From positions 216,986 to 254,545 of the forward strand of contig BFEA01000042.1 of NCBI GenBank assembly GCA_003427395.1: a stretch of DNA of 37,560 nt, in the 5' to 3' direction. The position numbers and the translations under genes were made by a program. Below the pieces are notes generated by a model. It was not told the origin of the DNA. It ran no database searches and saw nothing but the letters and a program-made list of their open reading frames with translations. How positions within the stretch are numbered: the first letter of the stretch is position 1; the number at the start of each line of letters is the position of its first letter. The DNA is from Chara braunii (taxonomy: Eukaryota > Streptophyta > Charophyceae > Charales > Characeae). Of this stretch, positions 29,301 to 36,290 are shown one piece after another.

Positions 29301-31943
29301 TTTTCTTGATGAAATCCTAACGTTCTTTGGGAGTCGGAATATTCCCATCACTGTAGCAGTTTCGTTGTGCAGAAATTGTTAATCTCTCTCTTTAGACTCT
29401 TTTCTGTATTGATAAGTGGGTTCGTTCCTCAACCTTGCGGTCTCTATATCCATGTGTTGGTTCGTAGTTTTTATTTTATGATTATGAATATTATTATTAT
29501 TATTATTATTTTTTTTTTATGTGTTGGTTCGTAGTAACTTCGTATGGAATAGTACCCATTGTTTTCTCTGTGTCAAGGTTTTTTTTTTTTTTTTTTTTTT
29601 TTAATAGTGTGCCGAGTTCGCCCCTGCCACTGGCCAACCATGCAATGCCATACGAATGTACCATAAAAGAAGAAAAGAAAAAAAATCAGAACAAATAGTG
29701 CCATAATGGTGGTGGATTTTCCAACCTGTCCTGCTTGCCTGCCTGTGACCTGTCTGTTTGTCTGTGTCTGTTTATCCCTCTGTTTGTCTGACCATCTGCC
29801 CATCTCTCACCTAGACTCACCAGTCCGGTCAGGCTGCTCAGCCGCCCGGCTAGACTTGCATGGCTTAGCTGCTTGGCACACTTGCGTTGGCCCGCTTGTT
29901 TCTGTCTAGGTCTGCCAGCCTGTCTGCCTCCGCCTGTGTGCATGGGGTGACAGTGGTCGGTCACCTGTTCGTTTTGTTTTTTGACCTCTGAAACCACTAC
30001 CGGTATCGTAGTACCTCCGCCAGTGTTGGGAAAAAACCTCCTAAAAAAATGGACGCCGGGCCTGATGACGGCTGCAATTGATAAATCTGATTGGCAGCCC
30101 TCGTTTAGTTCCGGCATCCTAAAAGATCGGAGGCCCACCCGAGGCCTGCTATTTTCCCACTCGGCAAAGGTAATAGTGGTTTACAATGCTCCGATCTATT
30201 CGTGGGGAGCAACACCTGGCAGTGCCCCTGGAACTGGCGGAAACTGGGCACAACATCCTCTAATACCTCTATCACCATAATATATATATATATATATTTT
30301 GGCTGTGACAGACCTTTCTTTGTTTCGTGGATGTTTTGCTGGCTTGTGATGGGGTGTGAACCGACAGTCTGTAGAGTTTTCCATCTGGTGTGGGTGAGTG
30401 ATAGTCTACTTTGATTTTGGTTAAGGTAGATTATCATTTACAGTGTAATCAGTGAGGGGATTCTGCAGACTGTTGAGGGTTCAGCCTCCTGATGAGTCGG
30501 TGAAACTCCGACGAAACAGTTTGTCACAGCCCCTCGTTTGTTGTCCTCTTCTCTCTCTCTGCCTACGGTTTGCCGGGCAGTTCTATTTGTGACGATATTC
30601 TCTCTCTCTGCCTACGGTTTACCGGGCATGAAAGATAGCATAATGAACATTTGATGGTACTTGGATGATGCTTTCAACTTCAAGTTGAAGTTGGTTGTCT
30701 CTGTGTTTTGGGTGCATTTGCCAAGTTTGGCCTTTCAGACTCCTCAGAGTTCAAACACAAATGTGAATGTATTTTGACACTATTTGTGAACTTTGTGCGC
30801 TTTCTAACTTGTCTGGCTGTCTCTCTGTCTGTGCCTGGCCTTTTGCCTGACTGTCCTCTCTTTATATTTGCCGTTGTGTAAACATAGTACACGCCTGGCG
30901 ATAGGGTTATGGGAATCGAGAACAGTGCACGAGGTCTTGGTGCGATCCTCAACATGAACGTTCCAGCAGACGACAAGGTGGCTACCATCGTGGGCCCTGT
31001 TATCTCCGACTCTGCAAACAGACTGCGCAGCACGTACATCAACACTTTCTGGCTGCGCGACATTCCTCGTATTTTCATCGGAGTAACGACTCTTTCTCAT
31101 GCTGAAGCTCCCGCAGGGGTGTTTAACGTGGCCACTGGTCAGGGTACGCCGGGAGCGGCGGCAGGAATGGACACAGCTTTTTTGGGGGTAGCACCGGAAA
31201 TGGGAGGAGCTCTGGGTCCAGGTCTCGCGGGAGTACCGCCTGTGGCACCCGGTGGGCCACTTGGAATGCCGTTAGCAGCAGGAGTTGGCGCTGCGTATCC
31301 GACTGGATATGCTACGGGTTTTGCAGTCGAGTCGGCAGACGTGGCCTTTGCTACTCCCAATCAGACGTGCACGATGGGCTTCGCGGGGACCGATGGGAGT
31401 GTGGATGTCGGAGCAGGACCACCGGTTGGCACCACAGGCACAGGCGCCACGAGCGTCAGCAGTTTCATTGTGCCTGGTGTTGCTCCTGGGACGGTGGATG
31501 TCGTTGAAGTTACAACTAGAACCATCCGTGCGGAAGATGTGGGACTCTCTACCGCCGATGTGCCCGTTCTGGGTGCAGGGGCCCAAACCGCCCAACCAGG
31601 CGGTGAGGGCGCTGAGGGGGAGATTAAAGGGACGGAAGGGGACGTGGGGGCACTTGGGGCCACAGAAGCGCAACAAGAGGCGAAGTCCGAGGCAGACACA
31701 GGTATACATGGCGAGATGGCGTTCGGTGCTCCGCGGGAAATGCAAGGCCAGGAAGGAGCACAAACAGAAGCGAGGGAAAAAGAATACCAGCCTGAGGCTA
31801 TGGACATCTCAGCGAAACCTGCGGGCGTGGAGGAGCAATGGACCCAGCGAGGCGAAGGTGGTGGTAGAGAGGGTCAGGAGGAAGCAGGGCAGGAACCTGA
31901 GCAAAGGGAAGAAGAACGACGCGTCATGCAGGCGAACATATGA
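20129..31943 (+). CDS. HAD-superfamily pseudo-phosphatase-like protein, five exons, complete
   Basis: Exons are 20129-20320, 21484-21613, 23852-24005, 28304-28379 and 30888-31943. All introns are GT-AG and all phases agree, giving 535 residues. Residues 20-260 have the beta-phosphoglucomutase / phosphoglycolate-phosphatase layout: motif I FLMGLDGVLINTD (25-39), a helical cap region, motif II FGIVTRST (Thr134), motif III AAKPSPQGY (Lys171) and motif IV GIENSARGL (193-201). In active members motif I starts with a nucleophile Asp; here it is Gly30, with Asp32 retained. The usual Glu-Asp of motif IV is Glu-Asn (195-196). Loss of the nucleophile and of a Mg-binding acid predicts no phosphotransfer, so a binding or regulatory role is inferred. 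The tail (about 260-535) is Gly/Ala/Pro-rich, then Glu/Gln-rich, and has no known domain. MAA was chosen as the start because the paralogue at 7350-7832 also begins MAA. Confidence 0.85.
20321..20712 (+). repeat. (CT)n and (GT)n microsatellites in intron 1
   Basis: The donor GTATGT runs into about 35 CT units (20325-20392). Further CT-rich and two GT-rich blocks (20551-20579, 20647-20706) follow. The rest of intron 1 contains a SINE copy and poly-T tracts. Confidence 0.9.
21190..21345 (-). mobile_element. tRNA-derived SINE copy in intron 1
   Basis: CGAACTCGGGTCTGTATTTC, ACAGTACATTGGGTGTACCC and ACTGAGCTA are the reverse complement of the SINE head. The body (GATATCATCACTG, GCTGACGG) is diverged. 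It lies antisense to the HAD gene. Confidence 0.65.
21484..21613 (+). CDS. HAD gene exon 2 (cap region)
   Basis: Acceptor AACAG and donor G|GTAGCG bound 130 bases. They encode residues 65-107 plus one base, including KDDRSWAQIVIDLL and a basic helix (MRERRRAYFW), consistent with the helical cap of type-C1 HAD proteins. Confidence 0.8.
21846..22055. other. assembly gap (210 N) in intron 2
   Basis: A run of 210 N follows a poly-T/poly-C stretch, so the gap probably reflects failed sequencing of a homopolymer. Confidence 0.99.
22116..22290 (+). repeat. two short tandem duplications within a MITE-derived segment
   Basis: GCGAGATGAAAAA..GGGCATACTCACA repeats at 22116 and 22151 (period 35). TATGGTGGACGTGATTGCGG followed by ACAAATTCATCCACT repeats at 22206 and 22249 (period 43). 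CTCACACTAGGAC at 22179-22191 ties the segment to the local MITE family. Confidence 0.8.
22384..22491. mobile_element. MITE-like element, 108 bp, CTCCCACTAGGAC ends
   Basis: CTCCCACTAGGAC at the left end faces GTCATAGTGGGAG at the right end (12 of 13 pairs). Inside are ATTACGGCC and ACTCACGTCCAGAG words that recur, in either orientation, in neighbouring copies. Confidence 0.75.
22722..22828. mobile_element. MITE-like element, 107 bp, CTCACACTAGAAC ends
   Basis: CTCACACTAGAAC (22722-22734) and GTTCTAGTGTGAG (22816-22828) are perfect 13-base inverted repeats. The interior has TGGACGTGATTGCGG and TAGTCGGATATATCCA. Length and ends match the copy at 22384-22491. Confidence 0.8.
22811..22890 (+). 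repeat. 41-bp tandem duplication of the MITE right end
   Basis: CGAAGTTCTAGTGTGAGAAC followed by ACTGTTAAATGGCACT occurs twice in a row, so the right terminal repeat is present twice. Confidence 0.9.
22905..22980. mobile_element. fragment of the same MITE family
   Basis: CAGCAATTACGGCACGTC and GTATCCGACTGAAATCACGT followed by CCAGAAG are interior words of the family in inverse orientation. Terminal repeats are not clear. Confidence 0.45.
23355..23465. mobile_element. diverged MITE copy
   Basis: GGGCGTACTCACTCACATTC, CAATTACAGCCAGATTTGGA, GGACTGCAATTACGGTCTGA and GAGAGTATGCGC give the family order with weak terminal repeats. Confidence 0.5.
23505..23606. mobile_element. degenerate copy of the 107-bp hairpin element
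   Basis: TACGGGCTTCATTATCGCTG, TAGACCTGAAGGTGCACCAA and TGAATGACCGTGCGTTATAT align in order with the left arm, loop and right arm of the perfect hairpin at 36956-37062. Confidence 0.65.
23852..24005 (+). CDS. HAD gene exon 3 (motif II)
   Basis: Acceptor ATACAG and donor G|GTAAGT bound 154 bases. They encode residues 108-158 plus two bases: LKAGAGELIERLL, then FGIVTRST (Thr134) and NMIPAQR. The split codon TG|G (Trp159) joins exon 4 in frame. Confidence 0.85.
24498..24771 (+). repeat. 137-bp tandem duplication with CAGCCGTTGATTAC subrepeats
   Basis: GGTTCCATTGCCAGTGCAGG starts at 24498 and 24635. Each unit continues with GTAGGGTGTGTG and three to four CCGTTGATTAC(C/T)GG subunits separated by TGATCATC words. 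Confidence 0.9.
24772..25160 (+). repeat. GTTGAT / TGATCA-rich array continuing from the 137-bp repeat
   Basis: GTTGAT words dominate. A regular 12-base TGGTTGATTAGT repeat occupies about 24990-25040. Most of the array is too diverged to give a single period. Confidence 0.75.
25161..26172. other. intron 3 sequence, no exon seen
   Basis: Poly-T tracts (25526-25534, 25988-26011) and a short segment rich in CAGCAGCAGG words (25710-25745) are present. No homology to coding sequence is evident. Confidence 0.45.
26173..26218 (+). repeat. half-copy of the CACAGGTTTTT hairpin
   Basis: CACTGGTTTTTAAACCCTCG followed by TACTGCTGCCCTCCTGCA aligns with the left arm and loop of the hairpin at 26483-26547. 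Confidence 0.6.
26242..26434 (-). mobile_element. tRNA-derived SINE copy in intron 3
   Basis: The T run at 26242-26260 is the tail. CAACGGCCTTGAGATGTCAT starts the body, and GGATTCGAACACGGGTCTG and ACCCACTGAGCTTAGGCTC are the inverted B-box and A-box regions. It is the best-preserved body match to the copy at 3035-3228. No clear target duplication was found. Confidence 0.75.
26435..26583. mobile_element. hairpin element with 24-base arms inside a direct duplication
   Basis: CACAGGTTTTTGCACCCTTG at 26483 and its inverted partner ending AAAAACCTGTG at 26547 match in 22 of 24 positions around the loop ATGATACTGCTGCCCTCC. CAAAAGTACTATT and TACATCTGGCC lie on both sides (26435-26467 and 26554-26577). 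The duplication is far longer than a normal target duplication and has a seven-base indel. Confidence 0.7.
27138..27407. repeat. GC-rich foldback, with a perfect 11-base-arm palindrome
   Basis: TAGGCTGCCAG at the left is the imperfect inverse of CTGGTAGCCTA at the right. Inside the right part, GGCCGCCCGGG and CCCGGGCGGCC are perfect arms around a single A. A T run fills the middle. Similar GGGTCACTTGCCCGGCC / GGGCACTTGCTTGGCC sequence lies at about 37305. Confidence 0.55.
27452..27512 (+). repeat. dispersed repeat copy 1 (GCTCCAATCTATTTGTGGGG)
   Basis: GCTCCAATCTATTTGTGGGG followed by AGC, then a GGGAAACGGGCCCAACGTCC stretch, matches the segment at 30188-30262. GCTCC and GGGGAGC can pair as a small hairpin. 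Confidence 0.6.
27991..28220 (+). repeat. 115-bp tandem duplication just upstream of exon 4
   Basis: Units start at 27991 and 28106 with GGGCAGGG and share GGAGGCTAAGAATCTAAAAA, CCTCCTGC and ATAAATATTTCTGTTTATTA. Each has an AGGAGG/CCTCCT hairpin. The second unit ends about 80 bases before the exon 4 acceptor. Confidence 0.9.
28304..28379 (+). CDS. HAD gene exon 4 (motif III Lys)
   Basis: Acceptor CTTGCAG and donor GTATAA bound 76 bases. The exon completes Trp159 and encodes YTREDT, then AAKPSPQGY (Lys171) and NTALQDL. This matches the TRED..KPxPxGY..AL layout of motif III in beta-phosphoglucomutase-like HAD proteins, and the phase fits both neighbours. Confidence 0.85.
28604..28637. repeat. 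poly-C tract with ambiguous bases
   Basis: A C-run of over 30 bases contains three N calls. Confidence 0.95.
29484..29976. repeat. low-complexity block: ATT and poly-T runs, then CTG/CTGT-rich
   Basis: ATTATT and poly-T runs (29490-29518, 29579-29602) are followed by CTGTCTGTTTGTCTG-type sequence (about 29725-29935). No exon signal is seen here in intron 4. Confidence 0.6.
30188..30262 (+). repeat. dispersed repeat copy 2 (GCTCCGATCTATTCGTGGGG)
   Basis: GCTCCGATCTATTCGTGGGG followed by AGC, then GGCGGAAACTGGGCACAAC, aligns with 27452-27512. A TA run follows at 30281-30298. Confidence 0.6.
30466..30523 (+). ncRNA. complete type III hammerhead self-cleaving ribozyme motif in intron 4
   Basis: Every conserved element is in place. 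Stem III pairs CAGACTGT (30466-30473) with ACAGTTTG (30516-30523), eight pairs with one G-U. The cleavage triplet is GTT, with H17 a T at 30474. Stem I is GAGG/CCTC (30475-30478, 30485-30488) with loop GTTCAG. The core CTGATGA is 30489-30495. Stem II is GTCGG/CCGAC (30496-30500, 30508-30512) with loop TGAAACT, then GAAA (30513-30516). Predicted cleavage is between 30474 and 30475. GTT is an allowed NUH site, though usually slower than GTC. The motif is sense-oriented in intron 4, 364 bases before exon 5. Activity is inferred from structure. The family relatives at 2506-2575 and 35691-35766 are damaged. Confidence 0.85.
30549..30628 (+). repeat. short direct repeat downstream of the hammerhead
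   Basis: TCTCTCTCTGCCTACGGTTT followed by GCCGGGCA or ACCGGGCA occurs at about 30549 and 30600, separated by about 51 bases. Confidence 0.8.
30888..31943 (+). CDS. HAD gene exon 5 (motif IV and long C-terminal tail)
   Basis: Acceptor AACATAG is followed by TPGDRVMGIENSARGLG (motif IV; Asn196 where Asp is usual) and about 50 further HAD-like residues. Then come about 150 residues rich in Gly, Ala, Pro, Thr and Val and about 120 rich in Glu, Gln and Gly, ending QANI and TGA at 31941-31943. The tail more than doubles the length of a typical HAD phosphatase of this type. Confidence 0.85.
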   Translation, partial: YTPGDRVMGIENSARGLGAILNMNVPADDKVATIVGPVISDSANRLRSTYINTFWLRDIPRIFIGVTTLSHAEAPAGVFNVATGQGTPGAAAGMDTAFLGVAPEMGGALGPGLAGVPPVAPGGPLGMPLAAGVGAAYPTGYATGFAVESADVAFATPNQTCTMGFAGTDGSVDVGAGPPVGTTGTGATSVSSFIVPGVAPGTVDVVEVTTRTIRAEDVGLSTADVPVLGAGAQTAQPGGEGAEGEIKGTEGDVGALGATEAQQEAKSEADTGIHGEMAFGAPREMQGQEGAQTEAREKEYQPEAMDISAKPAGVEEQWTQRGEGGGREGQEEAGQEPEQREEERRVMQANI

Positions 31944-32298
31944 GTGTGCAGAACACCGCTGGATGCGAGACTCAGACTCGATTCACTTTGGCAGGTTTCC
32001 CTTCAGAGTTGTCAAAGCACTAGCTCATGAGCTGTAGTTCAGGATCTTCAGGCACTGAAGTAGGTCTTCAGACACAGAAATTGATAGTCTAAGAATGTAT
32101 AGTAACGACCTAGCTTGCCAAATTCGTATGTCACAGTGATGAATGTTGTTTTGGGTGCTATTGGGTGCTATGCGCACGATTATACGCCTCTGTGATATGA
32201 CACATCTGACAGTGTTGTGAACATTGTCATTCAGTTTGATGTATGGGGATAGTATCATAGTAGTAAGGAACAGGTTTTTTTTTTTTTTTTTTTTTTTT

Positions 32299-32304
32299 AA
32301 TAAA
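32299..32304 (+). promoter_or_regulatory. candidate polyadenylation signal AATAAA
   Basis: AATAAA lies 356 bases after the stop of the HAD gene, directly after a T tract (32277-32298). The distance is plausible for a 3' UTR, but transcript data are needed to confirm use. Confidence 0.3.
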
Positions 32305-33004
32305 GACGGAGCCTGAATTGTACATAAGAGAGCTATAATTCTAGCTGAAGACCGAAGTCCTATAACCTGTATTGTATATGAGGGAGCCACTGTAGTCTGT
32401 AGCTTAATACCAATAGGAGGCTATCCCTTCCGAGTCTTCGATATGCATTCACTTCGATAGTGTACCAGGTAAGGGAGGGAGGTTTCAGTGTTTCACCATC
32501 ATGATGTTGGACATGGAAGAATGAAGCTGCACTGTAGCACGTAAGGGAGGCCCTGGGCCCTGGGGTCGATTGGGAGGAATTTGGGACAACTTGAATTCCC
32601 AATTGTGGGACAACAGGAACTCCTGGCTGGGCTGATTCTGGGACAACTTGAATTTCTGCAGTCTTCCTCTCTAGGTACTCAAATATCTAGGGTAGAACCG
32701 TAGAGGTAGTTGCTGCAGGATTTTTTTTTGAACTTTTTTTTTTTTAATTTTTTTTTTTCGTGGAGGGAGTTGCTGTAGGATTTTTTTTTTTTTTTTTTTT
32801 TTTNTGTTTGTTTTTTGTTTGGGGTTCTGTCAATCTGCTGCCTTTTGCACACGCCGCACAGGGCAGCCCTGTAGCCCTAGCCTCTAGGTCTGTTACCGTC
32901 TGTATGTGTGCACATCTCTTCTTGTAGGCTGTAGCTGTGTAGCTGTATTTGACGGGAAACGGTCTTCCGTCTTTGTTGAATACAGTTGTTGTTGACTGTG
33001 TACT
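32305..33004. other. no gene seen; short repeats and poly-T
   Basis: GGGACAACTTGAATT recurs near 32581 and 32640. AGTTGCTG(C/T)AGGATTTTTTTT recurs near 32708 and 32768 beside poly-T tracts, one with an N. Confidence 0.6.
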
Positions 33005-33300
33005 CGAACTTGATGGTTTGACTTTTAGAGCCCAGTTGTTGACCTGCATGTGTTGACTTCCAGTCTTCCAGGTCTTCTTAAAGTTTGACATTCAATTTGG
33101 CAGTTGTATCAATGAGTCAGGCAGGGGTTTTTTTTAGGACCTCTCGATGAACTTCACGTTACGGCAGAGCATTACAATTTACAATGGACGACCGGTCGTG
33201 AGTTCGTACTCCGACCCGACAGCTTGAGTGGTTTGACTTTTTGATCCCAGGCAGTGTTGAGCAGCGTTCTGACCTCCAGGTAGTGTTTGACATTCACAGT
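33005..33300 (+). repeat. diverged direct repeat, about 215-bp period
   Basis: CTTGATGGTTTGACTTTTAG..GTTTGACATTCA (33008-33093) resembles CTTGAGTGGTTTGACTTTTT..GTTTGACATTCAC (33223-33297). Confidence 0.6.
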
Positions 33301-33465
33301 GGTAAGGGTTTTTAGCCTTTTAGGGCCTTGCTATGAACTGCGGCATTGCAGTTGCTGAGTAGTCATGAGTTCGAACCTTCGGTGTATGTATATATATAGG
33401 ATCTGTCCAGGGATCCGTCATGGATGAATAGTGGTGACGAGCCGGGGGTTCGAACGTCTGTTATA
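33125..33465 (+). repeat. three tRNA-like B-box segments
   Basis: GGTCGTGAGTTCGTACTCC (33194-33212), GTCATGAGTTCGAACCTTC (33362-33380) and GGGGGTTCGAACGTC (33444-33458) each resemble the T-arm/B box of a tRNA. The first also has a GGCAGAGCATT-like D-arm. None folds into a credible complete tRNA, so they are probably SINE heads or tRNA relics. Confidence 0.4.
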
Positions 33466-33712
33466 GTCTTGAAGAGCATCATGGCACTGCGAAGTAATGT
33501 CCCATTCTTAGGGTACTGATGAGACTTTTTAGATCATGGATTAGTGCACAAACCGTGACAAACGAGCTAAGCTTTGTCTGTGGTGCAAACCCTGGTTGTG
33601 TGCGAATCATGTGGAATGATCAATCCTGTACATATGGCCTACGACTCTTTTGGAAACTGGAGGTGTTCTTACACCACCGGACCGTCACTGGTAACACGAA
33701 TGGACTATATTT

Positions 33713-33803
33713 TGTTGAACCTATTTTTTTTTGCTGGTTGAACCTATTTTTTTTCTGGTTTGAACGTATTTGTTTTCTGGTTTTAACGTATTTGTTTTTT
33801 GGT
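33713..33803 (+). repeat. four degenerate tandem units of about 22 bases
   Basis: Units of the form GGTT(T)GAACxTATTTxTTTTCT succeed each other with increasing T-run variation. Confidence 0.75.
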
Positions 33804-34215
33804 ACCGAATGGATCTAATTGGATGCATGTACTGCCAGACAGGCTTTCAGAATCCAGATGGAGACTGTCGTCCCAGTATGCACAGAACAGTCGCAAGTTT
33901 CGGAAACAGTGGGAAAGGGTACTACCGTACTGGTACTGGTGGTTTAATAATTCTTAGAAGTTAGAAAGCAAGCGTTGTGGTAAGAGTTTCGATCAGATCG
34001 ATACATGGTTGATGGGTTTCATTTCTATCAGGCTGTCAGGCATCTTACTCTCGAGCTGAGACCGTTTCATCACGATCCCTCGTAAGATTTGTCTCTCTGG
34101 GTCAATAGGTGACCTCCTCTGTTTTCTTTTTTGTTTCGTTTTGTTTTTAACAGCCGGTGCTTTGACAAACAACACTGTGAGCGTCTGATGACCTATAAGG
34201 TTCTTCAGAACAAAG

Positions 34216-34332
<117 letters not shown>

Positions 34333-34590
34333 GCACACACACACACTGTGACACACATGCGGTATTGGTTATACATGTACGGTAACCTCTGACGGATCTC
34401 CCTCTTTCTTGCCAGACGAACTACGAACACAGCAGTCCGAGGAGGAAAATAGACTTCTATTTGAGCCCCCGGCAGAGTGATGTGCTCATAGTTTATCACC
34501 ACCAGGGCGAGCTGTTGTGGTTCATATCCTGCAGCAGCTGAATGCCCTTGCGTTGGACTGATCCTCACTGTCGTCGTCTGCCCATAGAGA

Positions 34591-34990
34591 AGGAATACAT
34601 AATGAGGAAGCCCAAGAAAGATGCTCCATGCCGCTTTGTGATGACCCACCGGAGATTCAACTAGCATGTGGTTCGCATGCCTTGTGCCGTGAGGATTATG
34701 AAGGTATAGTCCATGCGAGGTTTTGCTTCCATACGTACGATGACAGTCAGTACTGTACTCGTGTACGGCACCCCGACATATCATGTCCAATTTGTAGACG
34801 GGCTGGAACAGCAATGCCTCTATAATTGCGGTCGATGTGCCTCTGTGTTCCTAGCATGTACGAGCCACGTCGCCTGTGACATCTGTCTGTGCCGTGCCAT
34901 TCGATGCAGCAAAACTGTGAAAATTGGATGCAGTGCTTCCACAGCCCACACCCGAAGCGGTCCTGTCCGGTCTGTAGGGGTGGCCACTCG
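34591..34990 (+). pseudogene. decayed tandem RING-finger-like sequence
   Basis: Two modules about 190 bases apart share a RING-like layout. Module 1 has PLCDDPPEIQLAC, GSHALC and ends CPICRRAG (34784-34807). Module 2 has CGRC, FLACTSHVACDIC and ends CPVCRGG (34964-34984). Both start from the same CTAGCATGT word, so they are probably a duplication. Reading frames shift between the modules, within module 2, and probably at 34629-34634, where one missing C would restore a CPLC pair. A TAA interrupts the join. RING fingers bind two zinc ions and usually act in ubiquitin ligases. Here the frame breaks argue for a pseudogene or sequencing errors. An acidic segment (DELRTQQSEEENRLL, about 34417-34460) upstream could be an older exon part. 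Confidence 0.5.
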
Positions 34991-35628
34991 CCATAGGGTT
35001 TTTTTTTGTTTTTTTTTTTTAAGAAGTCTGCTTCAGCGGTTGATATTTAGAAATCTGTGAAACCCGTCATACACTTTCCTGGGTTTCCCCTGCTCTTTGC
35101 ATGTCATACTCTATACTGCCGTCAACATATTTCTTTCCTTCCTGTTGCCCCTACCTCCCCTGCCCCATACTCCTAGAGAACTACACCTTCTACCCCTTAC
35201 CCTCCACCCTCCCCTGGACTCCCTTTGTACTACTAACAAATACATATGAATGAGCATCATTAAGAGTATAGACGATATGAAGATCAGAAATGAAATGAAT
35301 GGAAGTATGAAGATGAAGGACGGAGACAAAGACTGTATAAGTTGAAGATCTGAAGTGAAATGAACAGGGGTATGAACTTATGAAGCTCTGATGAAGAGAT
35401 GCACAGGATCATACCTTCCCCTGTCCTCTGCGTCCTCCTGTTATAACGTGCAAGTGGGCCGTGAAGGCACATGGGGATGTGGGCAGCTGCCGCTCAACCG
35501 CAATCAACGTGGGCAGCCTTGTGCGTAAGAGGCACTGTAAAAGGGGAGCTGCAAGAACAATGAAAGGGATACCCCTGGGTGGAATTGGCCCAATTGTGGC
35601 TGTTGTGGGGAAAATATAAAACACAACA

Positions 35629-35636
35629 CACACACT

Positions 35637-35690
<54 letters not shown>
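35629..35690. repeat. (AC)n microsatellite abutting a hammerhead core
   Basis: About 25 uninterrupted AC units end six to eight bases before the hammerhead-related segment. Confidence 0.95.
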
Positions 35691-35766
35691 GACCTCCTGA
35701 TGAGTCGGTGAAAGTCCGACGAAACAGTCTGGCACAGTTCTGTTTTTGAGTGTATAGCGAATATGA
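35691..35766 (+). ncRNA. hammerhead ribozyme 3' half with family 3' module
   Basis: CTGATGA (35697-35703), stem II GTCGG/CCGAC (35704-35708, 35716-35720) with loop TGAAAGT and GAAAC (35721-35725) are intact. The 3' arm of stem III (ACAGTCTGGCACAG) is present. Its 5' partner and the stem I 5' arm are absent, because (AC)n occupies the upstream sequence. The segment from 35728 (GTCTGGCACAG..GAGTGTATAGCGAATATGAC) matches the 3' module of the relic at 2506-2635 and the fragment at 36213-36268. No self-cleavage in cis is expected. Confidence 0.65.
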
Positions 35767-36170
35767 CAACACGCACACCCACAGTGATCTACTCTAAGGG
35801 CCTCGCTGCACTACTCTTGAAATGCACAAATGACAAAAATCATGTCGCTGTATCTTTCCAGGTTCTGGCGGAAGATTCACTCTCGTTTTGCACCATTCAA
35901 GAGCAGTGCAGCGAGGCCCTAAGTTTGTTCGCACCTATGGTGGATGGGGTCGGACCCGGTCGGTGCTTTCTTGCTGGTCCTGTGTCTTAGCCGCTTAGAG
36001 AGTCTCAGGTAAAGTTGCTTCTTGTGGATCAAATAAATATATGTACATATGTCTAATATGTGCAAGTGGGCTGCTTCGGCGGCAGACGGGTGTGTGTGCA
36101 CCCTTTTATGGATGGTTTGTGATGAATCAGATTTGTGGATCGAATGGGAGAGAGAGTTCGGGGTCTTTTG

Positions 36171-36175
36171 GAACA

Positions 36176-36207
<32 letters not shown>

Positions 36208-36290
36208 CACAGAGTCTGGTACAGTGGTAACAGTCGTGCTTTTTTTGAGTGTATAGCGAATATGCCAGCACAATGAACACACACACACAC
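36171..36290 (+). repeat. hammerhead-family 3' module without core, flanked by AC repeats
   Basis: ACGC/AC repeats (36175-36211) are followed by GTCTGGTACAG, a 17-base insertion relative to the copy at 35728, and TTTTTTTGAGTGTATAGCGA followed by ATATG, then another AC run (36277-36290). The CTGATGA and GAAA parts are missing. Confidence 0.6.
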
